DNA of 64,000 bases, taken from NCBI GenBank assembly GCA_958296015.1, contig CATQIH010000032.1:21795-85794 (forward strand), given 5' to 3'. The position numbers and the translations under genes were made by a program. How positions within the stretch are numbered: the stretch's first letter is position 1; each line of letters opens with the position of its first letter. This stretch comes from Cyclobacteriaceae bacterium. Lineage in GTDB: Bacteria; Bacteroidota; Bacteroidia; Cytophagales; Cyclobacteriaceae. Below the pieces are notes generated by a model. It was not told the origin of the DNA and ran no database searches. It saw only the letters and a list, made by a program, of their open reading frames with translations. Positions 1 to 9,264 of this stretch are shown piece after piece.

Positions 1-278
1 GCCTGTCGTTGCGCAGGGTCGGTCACGCTTTCCATTTCCTGCAAGAAGGATTTATAATACCCCTGGATCAGAAAATAAGAAATACCAGCAATTAAACCAA
101 TGATGGCAGTCAGCACCCTGGAGGTATTATGTTCAGGGGCTACATGCGTGCGGGTAAGCCAGGAAAAAACAAAAGATGCCAGCAGCGCATAAGCTGCCAC
201 CAGCATTGTGTAGTAAGTAAGCAATGATAGCAGATCCTGGTTGCCTGCCACGGGGATAAACTTGTCCATGATTTCCAT
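1..278 (-). CDS. N-terminal part of a membrane protein, possibly a microbial rhodopsin (runs off the window)
   Basis: The first 92 codons are visible, starting at ATG 278 (a second in-frame ATG lies at 269); the rest lies left of the window. Two hydrophobic helices are clear, at about residues 16-41 and 54-75, joined by a short loop (TRTHVAPEHNTSR). The second helix ends in YFLIQGYYKSFLQEM and is followed by a polar stretch. This helix A/loop/helix B arrangement recalls bacteriorhodopsin-like light-driven pumps of Bacteroidota. The retinal lysine and the helix C motif are outside the window, so the family is an inference. It could be another polytopic membrane protein. Confidence 0.5.
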   Translation of the reverse strand, partial: MEIMDKFIPVAGNQDLLSLLTYYTMLVAAYALLASFVFSWLTRTHVAPEHNTSRVLTAIIGLIAGISYFLIQGYYKSFLQEMESVTDPAQRQ

Positions 279-500
279 AGCAAAAAATAAGTTAGGTGTT
301 AAAAAATATTTCTATAAAGAACACAAAATGTAACTTACAATTTTTTAGAATGTTGATTGGTTTTAGGTATTTATTTCCTTGGGTTAAAGTTTTTACTTGC
401 AGGAGCACTTTATTACTCCACAAAGCAGTGAGGTAGAGATTACTGATCTGGTTTTTTAATAATACGAATAACAGGCAGCAATACATAAGTTAGCATGTTT

Positions 501-545
501 GGCTTTTACCAGCCCAGGGCTTGAAGCCCTGGGCTGGTAAAAGCC
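501..545. repeat. Perfect palindrome with 22-bp arms (REP-like)
   Basis: Two perfectly complementary 22-base arms (501-522 and 524-545) surround a single G. The core is CAGGGCTTGAAGCCCTG. The same core with different but still self-complementary outer arms occurs at 2691-2729 and 3199-3239, on either side of the Y1-type transposase gene. No gene was found in 279-611. Confidence 0.9.
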
Positions 546-611
546 TTTGAAGGCAATCAAACAATTTTGTTGAACTCATTATTCGCATTAACAGTAAAAA
601 ATGACTTATGT

Positions 612-831
612 ACATATACCGCATACATTTTTATACATAAAAATGCATAAGTAACGTGTATCGCGCACATTTTCATACTAGAAAGCCACCGATACACGTG
701 TATCACGCACATTTTTATACTAAAAAGTCACCGATGCACGTGTATTGCATACATTTTCACACTAAAAAGTCACTGATGCACGTGTATCGCGCGTTTTTTC
801 GTACTAAAAACTTATTGATGCACGTGTATTT
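612..831. repeat. Tandem repeat, 42-bp unit, about five copies
   Basis: Units begin at 654, 696, 738, 780 and 822, each starting ACGTGTAT; a degenerate unit precedes them at 612. The period is exactly 42 bp, so a reading frame stays open through the array (14-residue repeat with HVYRAHFHT-like units). No ribosome binding site or family resemblance supports a protein, so I call it a minisatellite. Copies differ by point changes only. It fills the gap between the CusB gene and the upstream membrane protein. Confidence 0.85.
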
Positions 832-905
832 CTTATGTTTTGATTATTTGCTATCGGTTTTAACAGGGCATCACGGTATTGGAGGGTATGACAAAAGGCA
901 GATGC

Positions 906-2663
906 TTAATATTCGTCTTTTACTTCTCCACATGTGAGCATAGCATCTCCAAAGAACGGGTTTCTGATCTCTTTTACTTCGCTGAGCCAGTAAGCTCCCC
1001 GGTTGTCATTGCCCATCGGACAGTAGTCTACATACAGTGGCTTCCGGCTTGCGCCAAAAGCTTCTATTACCTCAATCACTGTCTGCGATAAGTGAAGAAA
1101 GTGCTCACGCTTACCTGCCAGGCCGGATGCTTCCTTGCTTAGACGTGCATATTTTGTCAATAGCACTTCTTTATCTTTCCAGAAGTTTCTGGCAGTGCCA
1201 TTTAAATCATTACTGTCTATTTCATTTAAGGTTTCTAGCAATATGGAACTGTATTTTTGGATTTCTTTGTCATCTGCTTCGACCAAACCTTCTTTAAGTC
1301 CGAGATAGGCACCAATTGCCTGATCCAGTTGTGCGCGGAAAGCAGCAGAAGTTTGTGTGAAGTCAGCTGCTTCGCTCATGTCCATACCGTCGTGCTCATG
1401 GCCAGCCGCTATCTCGCCCCCTGTATGCATCATACTGACTTTGCCCTCCAGTTGTGCGGCAGCATCTACTTTGAATACACCATTGGCAACGATCTCTTCG
1501 CCTTCCCCAAGCCCTTCCATCACCACGTACTGGTCGCCAGCTTTTGGGCCTAATACCACTTCGCGGTAGGCAAAGGTAGGCTGCGCTGCATCAGGCTTTT
1601 TTACATACACGACAGCTCTTTTGCCTGTCCAGAGCACAGCAGATGCCGGGATGAGCAGGGCTTCTGCCTCGTCTAACCGGGCCTGGAGGATGCCTTGTAC
1701 AAACATGGCCGGCTTGAGTTGGTTATTAGAATTATCTACTTCTGTGCGTACAGAGGCCACACGGGTTTGCGGATTAATCAGCGGATCGATAAAGGTAATC
1801 TTGCTGGTGAACGTTTTGCCGGGTACCGATTGCACGGTGAAACTGATCTTATCACCTTCCTCAATCCAGGACAAGTCATTTTCATAGGCATCAAACTGCA
1901 CCCATACTTTATCCAGATTGGCTACCTCAAACAGCGATTCACCTTCCTTGACATAATCGCCCTGACTGATATTCCGGTTGACCACCGTACCCGACTGTGG
2001 CGACAGCACATTAAAGTAATACTGCACCTGCTTACTTTCCCGAATATTCCGAATCTGCGTGTCTGTCAGGTCCCACAGCTTCAACTTATTGACAGCCGCT
2101 TCATAAAACGAGGGGTTACTTTCTTTGAACTTGACTGCTTCAAACAGCTCCTTCTGTGCCGTCACCAGTTGCGGAGAATACACGCTGGCAAGCTTTTCTC
2201 CACGCTTTACCTGCTGGCCGGTGAAGTTCACATACAGCTTTTCTATTCTGCCGCCAAAGCGGGAGGTGATCGCAGCAATCCTTCGCTCATCTGCCTGAAC
2301 CTTACCAGCCAGGTATAGTTCTTTGCCGGGTGCCGCCTTGTGTACCACGACGGTCTGCACATTGGCAATACCTGCGGCAGCTTCTGTCATCTGTATCTCA
2401 TTGGTGGCTACCGTTGCTGCCTGCATACTGCTCACCGGAATCAGTTCCATGCCACAGATCGGACACTGCCCAGGCGCATCTTCCCTGATCTGAGGATGCA
2501 TAGCGCACGTCCAGGTTGTGCCTGCTTTATGAATATGCTCACCAGCTTGTGTATTTTTACTATCTATCTGTTGTGATTTATCACCAAAAAGCCACCATCC
2601 CAGCAGCAAGCCCATGGCTAAAAAGCCAAAGGCGGCATACAGCATTTTATGATTTGTTTTCAT
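906..2663 (-). CDS. cusB: CusB-type periplasmic adaptor of RND heavy-metal efflux, with HMBD and DUF3347 domains
   Basis: Membrane fusion protein that links the inner-membrane RND pump to the outer-membrane channel and, in this family, passes Cu(I)/Ag(I). It has a membrane anchor at residues 8-26. A heavy-metal-binding domain at about 51-77 shows C53, H56 and the CPIC pair C67/C70. The barrel-sandwich and beta-barrel hairpin region follows at about 105-400. The C-terminus (about 430-585) is a DUF3347-like domain ending in YVDYCPMGNDNRGAYW, rich in Met/Cys/His-type ligands. At 585 aa it has the length expected for the Bacteroidota form. It is the last gene of a minus-strand operon with cusA and the TolC gene, but separated from them by the transposase at 2745-3170. 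Confidence 0.93.
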   Translation of the reverse strand: MKTNHKMLYAAFGFLAMGLLLGWWLFGDKSQQIDSKNTQAGEHIHKAGTTWTCAMHPQIREDAPGQCPICGMELIPVSSMQAATVATNEIQMTEAAAGIANVQTVVVHKAAPGKELYLAGKVQADERRIAAITSRFGGRIEKLYVNFTGQQVKRGEKLASVYSPQLVTAQKELFEAVKFKESNPSFYEAAVNKLKLWDLTDTQIRNIRESKQVQYYFNVLSPQSGTVVNRNISQGDYVKEGESLFEVANLDKVWVQFDAYENDLSWIEEGDKISFTVQSVPGKTFTSKITFIDPLINPQTRVASVRTEVDNSNNQLKPAMFVQGILQARLDEAEALLIPASAVLWTGKRAVVYVKKPDAAQPTFAYREVVLGPKAGDQYVVMEGLGEGEEIVANGVFKVDAAAQLEGKVSMMHTGGEIAAGHEHDGMDMSEAADFTQTSAAFRAQLDQAIGAYLGLKEGLVEADDKEIQKYSSILLETLNEIDSNDLNGTARNFWKDKEVLLTKYARLSKEASGLAGKREHFLHLSQTVIEVIEAFGASRKPLYVDYCPMGNDNRGAYWLSEVKEIRNPFFGDAMLTCGEVKDEY

Positions 2664-2690
2664 GTTTTTTCATTTGTTTATTTATTAGCA

Positions 2691-2729
2691 CTTCAATAGC
2701 GCAGGGCTTAAAGCCCTGCGCTATTGAAG
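2691..2729. repeat. Perfect palindrome with 19-bp arms, 3' of the REP-associated transposase
   Basis: Arms 2691-2709 and 2711-2729 are exactly complementary around one A. The core GCAGGGCTTAAAGCCCTGC is shared with 3199-3239; the outer arms differ from the other copies but still pair perfectly. It lies in the 81-bp gap between the transposase stop and the CusB start. Confidence 0.9.
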
Positions 2730-2744
2730 CTGTTGTTATATAAG

Positions 2745-3170
2745 CTACCCACCAAATTTCTTTTGAATGATGCGTAATTCTTCATTCAAAGACCTGTTTT
2801 TATGGATGGTCTTTTGATTATCTATGTAATCTTTCACTTTGGGCAGTAGTGATTCTGACACAGAAAAAGCAGCATAACCATCTTGCCAGTACAATGCATA
2901 GTTGGGTTGATATTGTTGATTGAACCAATGAGATGTTTCGCCTTTCGCGTTCATGACCACATTCGCTACAGACTTTGAAGAAGGAAGTTTGAATAAGAGA
3001 TGTACATGATCTTCCATTCCGTTTGATGCCATTACTTCACAACCTGATGCACAAAGATTTTCCCGCATATGTATATATATTTCACGTTCAAGGTGCGGCT
3101 CAATCAAAGGTGCCCTATGTTTCGTGGAAAAAATGACATGAATCCATATTTTGACAAAGGATTGTGGCAT
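2745..3170 (-). CDS. REP-associated tyrosine transposase (Y1/IS200-like)
   Basis: 141-aa single-domain HUH-type nuclease. The N-terminal strand FVKIWIHVIFSTKHRAPLI is typical of the IS200/RAYT family. The metal-binding HUH motif is in EDHVHLLFKLP (about residues 53-63), and the C-terminal helix carries YIDNQKTIHKN, with Tyr115 the likely nucleophile. It processes single-stranded hairpin DNA, and RAYTs are held to mobilise REP palindromes. Perfect palindromes flank it on both sides (2691-2729, 3199-3239). It sits within the efflux operon in the same orientation, so it may be cotranscribed. It appears intact. Confidence 0.9.
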   Translation of the reverse strand: MPQSFVKIWIHVIFSTKHRAPLIEPHLEREIYIHMRENLCASGCEVMASNGMEDHVHLLFKLPSSKSVANVVMNAKGETSHWFNQQYQPNYALYWQDGYAAFSVSESLLPKVKDYIDNQKTIHKNRSLNEELRIIQKKFGG

Positions 3171-3198
3171 AATGTTGCTTGGTTTAATTTTAAACTGT

Positions 3199-3239
3199 GG
3201 TTCATCAGCGCAGGGCTTGAAGCCCTGCGCTGATGAACC
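3199..3239. repeat. Perfect palindrome with 20-bp arms, 5' of the REP-associated transposase
   Basis: Arms 3199-3218 and 3220-3239 pair perfectly around one G. A partial extra copy (CCTGCGCTGG) follows directly. The core GCAGGGCTTGAAGCCCTGC is the same as at 2691 and close to the one at 501. Confidence 0.9.
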
Positions 3240-3267
3240 CTGCGCTGGTTTGTTTGTTTGTTTACGA

Positions 3268-4699
3268 TTATTTTCCCATCAAATACTGAATGCTGTACAC
3301 AAAGTTGTTTCGCTCAACCCTGGCTTTTTCTTCTTCTAGTTGATAATTGATAAGTTGACGCTCTACGCGGATGATCTCTTCAAAATCGGTTTCTCCGGTA
3401 GAAAATTCTGTTTGCAGCAAGTCCAGCGTACGTGCTGCCAGGTCAGCCAGGTGGCGGTATAGTTTTACTTCCCGCTGTGCGTTGAGGTAGTCTGCGTAGA
3501 GCTTTTCCAGTTCGGTGAGCAACTGATCGTGCATACCTTCCTGAGAAAATGCGGCGGCTTCTCTTTGCAACTGCGACTGCTTTTGCATGGCTTTGTATTT
3601 TTTGCGGTACAACGGCATACGCACCCCTACCTGTGGAAACACGAAAGCATCCCTTCCATTATCAGACATGTCCATGCCGGACATTTCCATACCTGTTCTG
3701 GGAGTAATAATGGTATAACTCACTCCCAAGCTCACAGAGGGCAGTCCCATCTTTTGGTTTACTTTTGCCTGATTTCTATAAGCCTGAGCGGTATGCTGAA
3801 GCTCCTGAAGCCGTGGATTATTTGCCAGAATGGTTTGGAAAATCTCTGTCTTCTCTTGTACCAGGACTTCTTCCCACAGCGTGTCAGGCATACTGACAGC
3901 TTCCGGCAGGTTTGTATTCAGCAACTGTTCAAATTGTGTGCGCACCGGTGCTTGGCTGTCTTCCAGGTAGCGTAATTTGTTCTGCAACGCTGCTTCCTCC
4001 ATCTCTACGCTGAGCACATCAGTAAAACCTGCCTTACCACTTTCAAAACTCACCCGGGCCAGCTCCTTGAAAGATGCCAGCAAGGGCCAGGTTTTCGTGG
4101 GTAATCTCTATAGATTTTTCTAGGTAGTATACATCATTGTAAGTAACCTTTACCTGTTTGAATAGCGACAGCTTTTCGTCTTCAAAAGCCTGTAGCTTTG
4201 CCTTGGCTTTTTCGGCGGCCACCTGCTCCTGGGCCTTCAGGGTGCCAAACCAGGGAAACATCTGGCTGACAGAGAAGTTGGCCCGTTGCGCTCCTACCCT
4301 GGTTTCTACTGGCAGCACAAACACACCGAACATCACCTGCGGATCGGGCAACGCTCCTACCTGCGGCACCTCCTCCAAAGCCGCTAAGTACTGATTGAAA
4401 GAAGCCTTTAACTGCGGATTATTTTCGGCAGCAAGTTTTACATACTGGTCTACTGGTTTTATCTCCTGTGCATTTACTTTTGAAAATAAAAGGGTAAGAG
4501 AGATGAGTAGAAATACATAGAGATTAGTTGAAATTAGTGGAGATTGATGGAGATTGATAGAAATTCGTTGAAATTTATAGAAATTAAATGGAAATTCATT
4601 GAAACGTAATTCCCTAATCTCAACCAATTTCTCAATATCTATTAATTTCTTAATTTCAATAAATTTCCTAATCTCTCTCAATTTCAATTGCGTTTTCAT
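3268..4699 (-). pseudogene. TolC/CusC-type outer-membrane efflux protein, frameshifted
   Basis: Outer-membrane channel of the RND efflux complex. The N-terminal part (4699 to about 4080) carries a late signal peptide (VFLLISLTLLFSKVNAQE) and the first coiled-coil half, including QMFPWFGTL. The second half (about 4083-3268) lies in another frame: THENLAL is followed by LASFKELARVSFESGKAGF after one extra base near 4080. The two halves together make a full-length TolC family protein of about 470 residues. The start ATG overlaps the stop of the S23 gene by ATGA, suggesting translational coupling. About 54 residues precede the signal peptide and are encoded by AATTTC-rich repeat DNA, which is abnormal for an exported protein. 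The frameshift could be a sequencing error or a real mutation. Confidence 0.85.
4520..4695. repeat. AATTTC-rich simple-sequence repeat in the 5' part of the TolC gene
   Basis: Short words of the type GAAATT (top strand) or AATTTC recur about every 10 bp (agtg/gatg/gata/cgtt/tata spacers between successive copies) and then at 8-10 bp. On the coding strand this gives an Ile/Glu/Lys/Asn-rich segment before the signal peptide. The same words recur at 5085-5145 and 6485-6745. Confidence 0.75.
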
Positions 4700-5079
4700 T
4701 CCCCGTATTTTGCTTTGTAAGTAGACGATATAAAATTGTTAAGCTTAAGTAGAAGCTGGTCTGCTACTTCTTTGAAAGCATCAAATTCCTCTTGTGAAAT
4801 TTTCCCTCTTTCGTGCAACAGCTCTAACCAGTGATGTGTACATTCAAAAAACGACCCCCGGCTGTTGTAGTAAAACCGTATCTTGTCGAGATAATGATAC
4901 CGCCCATACCCTTCGGCAATATTAGCTCCTACCGAATCGGTAGATGAGATAAACTGATCGCCCATCGTCTTCTTATCCTGCCAGTCCAGCTTCTCATAGA
5001 TTTTCCAACCCAAACGCGATAGTTCCCTGGCCAACTGGTACACCGCCAAATCTTTCAAGGGTATATAATTCTTTCCCAT
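4696..5079 (-). CDS. Four-helix-bundle protein, S23/23S rRNA-IVP family
   Basis: 127-aa protein from MGKNYIPLKDL. It has the family pattern: YQLARELSR in helix 1, the conserved SSTDSVGANIAEGYGR turn, a helix with KIRFYYNSRGSFFECTHHWLELL, and a final Leu-rich helix. These small proteins were first noted in intervening sequences of 23S rRNA genes and often occur alone elsewhere; their function is unknown. Here the gene lies between cusA and the TolC gene, and its stop overlaps the TolC start by ATGA. I chose ATG 5079 because the longer reading frame begins in repeat DNA. It looks like a later insertion into the operon. Confidence 0.85.
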   Translation of the reverse strand: MGKNYIPLKDLAVYQLARELSRLGWKIYEKLDWQDKKTMGDQFISSTDSVGANIAEGYGRYHYLDKIRFYYNSRGSFFECTHHWLELLHERGKISQEEFDAFKEVADQLLLKLNNFISSTYKAKYGE

Positions 5080-5084
5080 ATCAT

Positions 5085-5145
5085 TTAATTTCAATGAATT
5101 TCTAATTTCAACCAATTTCTAATTTCTATCAATTTCTTATTTTCC
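5085..5145. repeat. AATTTC-rich repeat between the cusA end and the S23 gene
   Basis: AATTTC words follow one another at alternating spacings of 10 and 7 bp. It overlaps the last few codons of cusA and the gap before the S23 gene, so one edge of the presumed S23 insertion is marked by this repeat. Confidence 0.7.
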
Positions 5146-8100
5146 ATTCCTTCTCCTTCCACATACTATACAGCACCGGCACCACAAACATGGTCATCAC
5201 CTGAATGAGCATACCGCCAAACGTGGGGATCGCCATAGGAATCATGATGTCTGCGCCTTTTCCTGTAGAGGTCAGCACTGGCATCAGGGCAATGATGGTG
5301 GTAGCTGCTGTCATCATCGCCGGACGTACTCGTTGCTGACCAGCCTGCAAGACAGACTCCCGGATGGCAGCTATTCCTTGTGGACTTTCTCGTTCAAAGA
5401 CCTGCTTCAGATAGGTTCCCATGATCACGCCATCGTCGGTGGCTACGCCAAATAGGGCAATGAAGCCTACCCAGACTGCCACGCTCAGGTTGATGGTATG
5501 CACCTGAAACAAATCGCGCATACTTTCACCAAAAAGATCAAAGTTGAGAAACCACACCTGTCCGTAGAGCCAGATGAGCATAAAGCCTCCGGCAAAAGCC
5601 ACAAAGATGCCGGAGAACACCATCAGCGTAGTGGGCAGGTTGCCAAACTGGAAATACAGGATCAGCAAAATAGCCAGCAGGCTGATGGGAATGACCACAG
5701 ACAAAGTTTTGGTAGCCCTGATCTGGTTTTCATAATTGCCGGCAAACTGGTAGCTTACCCCTTTAGGTACCTGAAACTCACCGGAGGCAATTTTAGCATC
5801 GATGTATTGCTGCGCCTGTTCTATCACGTCTACTTCGGCATAGCCATCCTGTTTGTCAAAGATAACGTAACTCAGCAGAAAGGTATTCTCACTTTTGATG
5901 CTTTGTGGGCCCTGCACATACTGGATATCTGCCAGTGCTGTAAGGGGAATCTGCACACCCGCAGGTGTCGGGATCAGCATAGTTTTGAGATCTTCCGGAT
6001 TGTCTCTGAATTCCCTGGCATAGCGTACCCGCACAGGATAACGCTCTCGGCCCTCTACGGTAGTTGTTTGTGTATTTCCTCCAATAGCTGCGCTCATCAG
6101 CATCTGCATATCGCCCACAGTCAGCCCATAGCGGGCCATTGCCTGCCGGTTGAGCTTGATCTCCAGATAGGGTTTACCCACTACCCGATCGGCAAAGACA
6201 GACGATGCCTTGATGCTGGGTACTTGCTGCAATATCTTCTCAAGCTGCAAGCCTACCTGTTCCAGAGTCTCTAAGTCCGGGCCAAATACTTTCAGTCCCA
6301 TCGGTGCCCGCATACCGGTAGACAGCATGATGAGCCGGGTAGCAATAGGTTGCAGCTTAGGAGCCGAAGTCATGCCGGGAATGTTAGTGGCAGCCACAAT
6401 CTCATTCCAGATATCATCCGGAGCGTGAATATGATCGCGCCACTGCCGGAAGTATTCTCCATTGTCATCAGGAATCAAGTATGTTGGAAGATTTGCAGAG
6501 ATTTGTTGAAATTCATGGGTATTAGTAATTGAGGACGATGGATGGATATTGGAAATTGATTGAAACTCATCGAGATTCTTTGAAATCGAGGAAGTATCAT
6601 TAGCTTGTTTATCCGTTGCTAATGTATTTCTATCAATTTCTATCGTATTTCCACCAATTTCAACCCTATTTCTATCAATTTCTATCGTATCTCCCTCAAT
6701 TTCTCTCAATATCTTTTCCAATTTCTTATCATACAGTAGTGTGTCTTCTTTATACTTCAATAGATACCTTCCTTCTTCATCCACGGCGAAGCGCATACGG
6801 TGACCGCTCTCATCCAGCACATATTCCGATTTGTAGTTAACCACGTTTTCAAACATGGAAATAGGTGCAGGGTCCAAAGCAGTAGCCGCTCTACCCCACT
6901 TACCGACAGTCATGTCCACTTCAGGAATAGCGGTCACACGTTTATCCAGCAGTTGGATGGTTTCTATATTTTCTTCCACACCGGCATGAGGCATGGTAGA
7001 AGGCATCAGCAGATAAGAACCTTCGTCCAGCGGTGGCATAAACTCTTTGCCTACCGGGGGGAAAGTAGCACTCAAAGTTCCCCAGGTGGCTGTCTGCCGG
7101 ATGTCCCAGCCCAGCTTTTCAAAGCCTTTTCCCAACAAACCAAAGGTGTTGTTGAACCCTTGCCAGGCCAATACACCTAGTAAAACAATAACGATAGGCA
7201 CAGAAAGGAACTTCCATTTGTTGTTCAGACACCAGCAAAGAATAGGCGCGTAAAACCTGACAACAGTCAGTAGCGAACCTAATACCAAACCGATGGCAAG
7301 TAGCACGAAAATAAAGTTGGTCAGGTAAGAATGCCCGGCACCCAGGGGCAGCCACTCCCGCGTCAGCACATACAATACACCAGCCAGCACAATGCCTACC
7401 ACCATGTAATTAGCATACTTCTTTATACTTTCCGGCAGGTAACCTTCTGTCAGTTTGAACAGCCCCAGGGCCAGCAAAACGATACCAGCCCAGGGCACAA
7501 AGAACACAACCACCAGCCCTAGCAGTATCAGTCCGATATTCCATATCTTGCGGGTTTTATCTTTGCCAAACTCTATAGAAAAAAGCCAGTGCGCCAGCGC
7601 AGGAATAATGACAACACCTACAAACAGGGCGGCCAGCAAAGCGAAAAGTTTTGGTAAAAGCCAGCGGACCAAACAGCTTACCTTCCTGACCGGTCATGGC
7701 AAATACCGGAATAAAACTGATCACGGTGGTAGCCAGCGCTGTAATGACCGCGCTTGCTACTTCTGTGGTACCTTCGTAGATGATCTTCAGTTTTTGCTTA
7801 CTGGTAGTGCCAAGATTCTCCGGCATTTCCAGGTGACGGATGATATTCTCGGTGAACACCACACCCACATCCACCATCACGCCAATGGCAATGGCAATGC
7901 CTGAAAGGGCAACGATATTGGCATCTACGTCAAAGTATCGCATGATGATAAAAGTCATCAGCACCCCGATGGGCAACAGGCTGGAAATGAGGATGGAAGC
8001 CCGCAGGTTCATCACCAGCACAATAACGACAAGCACACTGATGAGGATTTCCAGCGTCAGGGCTTCTTCCAATGTACCCAGTGTTTCCTTGATCAGGCCG

Positions 8101-9161
8101 GAACGATCATAAAACGGTACCACAGTGACTTTGGAAACAGTGCCATCTGCCAGTGTTTTGCTGGGCAGCCCGGGTGCTGCTTCTTTCACCTTTTCCTTTA
8201 CGTTGTTGATCACCTGCAAAGGATTGGCACCATAGCGGGCCACCACCACAGCACCGGTAGCTTCGGCACCGCCCTTGTCCAGTCCGCCGCGCCGGGTGGC
8301 AGGTCCCAGATGCACCTGGGCTACATCTTTGAGTCGAATGGGCGTATTGTCGTTGACAGTCACTACCGACTCTTCCAGGTCGCTGACGGTTTCTATGTAA
8401 CCTAAGCCACGCACCAGGTATTCTACCCGATTAAACTCAATAGTGCGGGCACCTACATCCAGGTTGCTTTGCTGCACGGCCCTCATGATCTGCCCTACAT
8501 CTGTGTTGTGGCTCTTCATGGCTGCCGGATCTATATCCACCTGATACTCTTTGACGTAGCCGCCAATAGATGCCACTTCCGACACACCTTCGGCAGAAGA
8601 CAAAGCATACTTGAGATAAAAATCCTGCACAGAACGCAGCTCCTGCGGGTCCCAGCCACCTACAGGCTCGCCGGTTTCCGGATTTCTACCTTCCAGCGTA
8701 TACCAGTAGACCTGCCCCAACGCCGTAGCATCCGGCCCTAACGCAGGCTGCACACCTTCGGGCAACGTTCCTGATGGCAAAGAATTGAGCTTCTCCAGAA
8801 TACGCGAACGGCTCCAGTAAAATTCTATATCCTCATCGAAGATGATGTAAATACTGGAAAGACCAAAGATAGAACTGCTGCGGATAGTCTTTACACCGGG
8901 AATCCCCAGCAAAGCAGTAGTCAGTGGATAAGTCACCTGATCATCCATATCCTGTGGCGACCGGCCCATCCATTCGGTAAAAACGATCTGCTGGTTTTCG
9001 CCAATGTTGGGAATGGCATCTACCGGTACGGGGTCGCGGGGAATTATAGCTGATTCCCAGTTGAAAGGAGCCGTGGCTATACCCCAGATAACCAATGTCA
9101 GGATAAGCAAAGCTGTGATTAACTTATTCTCTAAAAAGAACTTAATGATACGATTGAGCAT
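5129..9161 (-). pseudogene. cusA: CusA/CzcA-type RND heavy-metal efflux pump, one frameshift and an internal repeat insertion
   Basis: Inner-membrane proton-driven pump of the Cus complex. The N-terminal frame (9161 to about 7648) holds TM1, IPNIGENQQIVFTEWMGRSP and the periplasmic porter domain, then TM2-TM5 with GVMVDVGVVFTENI. At 7644-7647 a run of four T on the coding strand, where three would keep the family frame, shifts the reading frame. The remainder (about 7650-5129) continues with LFVGVVIIPALAHW, the second porter domain (FMPPLDEGSYLLMPSTMPH), VGVATDDGVIMGTYLK-like TM10 and the C-terminal helices. Between residues YLLKYKEDTLLYDKK and YLIPDDNGEYFRQW is an extra segment of about 85 codons encoded by ATTTC-repeat DNA, which the family normally lacks. 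It heads an operon with the TolC and CusB genes. Confidence 0.88.
6626..6713. repeat. Helically phased ATTTC repeat (10/11 bp) inside cusA
   Basis: ATTTC or a one-base variant begins at 6626, 6636, 6647, 6657, 6668, 6678, 6689, 6699 and 6709. The intervals are 10, 11, 10, 11, 10, 11, 10, 10, close to the 10.5-bp turn of B-DNA; the larger unit is 42 bp. The protein product is a 7/14-residue repeat of the type NTIEIDR-NRVEIGG. Looser AATTTC-like DNA extends from about 6485 to 6745. Confidence 0.9.
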
Positions 9162-9264
9162 GTTTCATTCAACGTGATGTTAAAACAGGAATAGGATGCT
9201 ACAAAGTAGCACAGGGCTGCCCAGGGAAAATCCTGTACGGCCATACCAATACATCGCATGAATG

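Noticed and set aside
656..937. Open frame of 93 codons with 14-residue repeats
   Set aside because: It follows from the 42-bp tandem array; no ribosome binding site, no family likeness, and it overlaps the cusB end.
1695..2318. 207-codon frame opposite cusB
   Set aside because: Antisense shadow with no family features.
7644..7647. Programmed frameshift in cusA
   Set aside because: No slippery heptamer or stimulatory hairpin seen, and related pumps are made from one frame; mutation or sequencing error is simpler.
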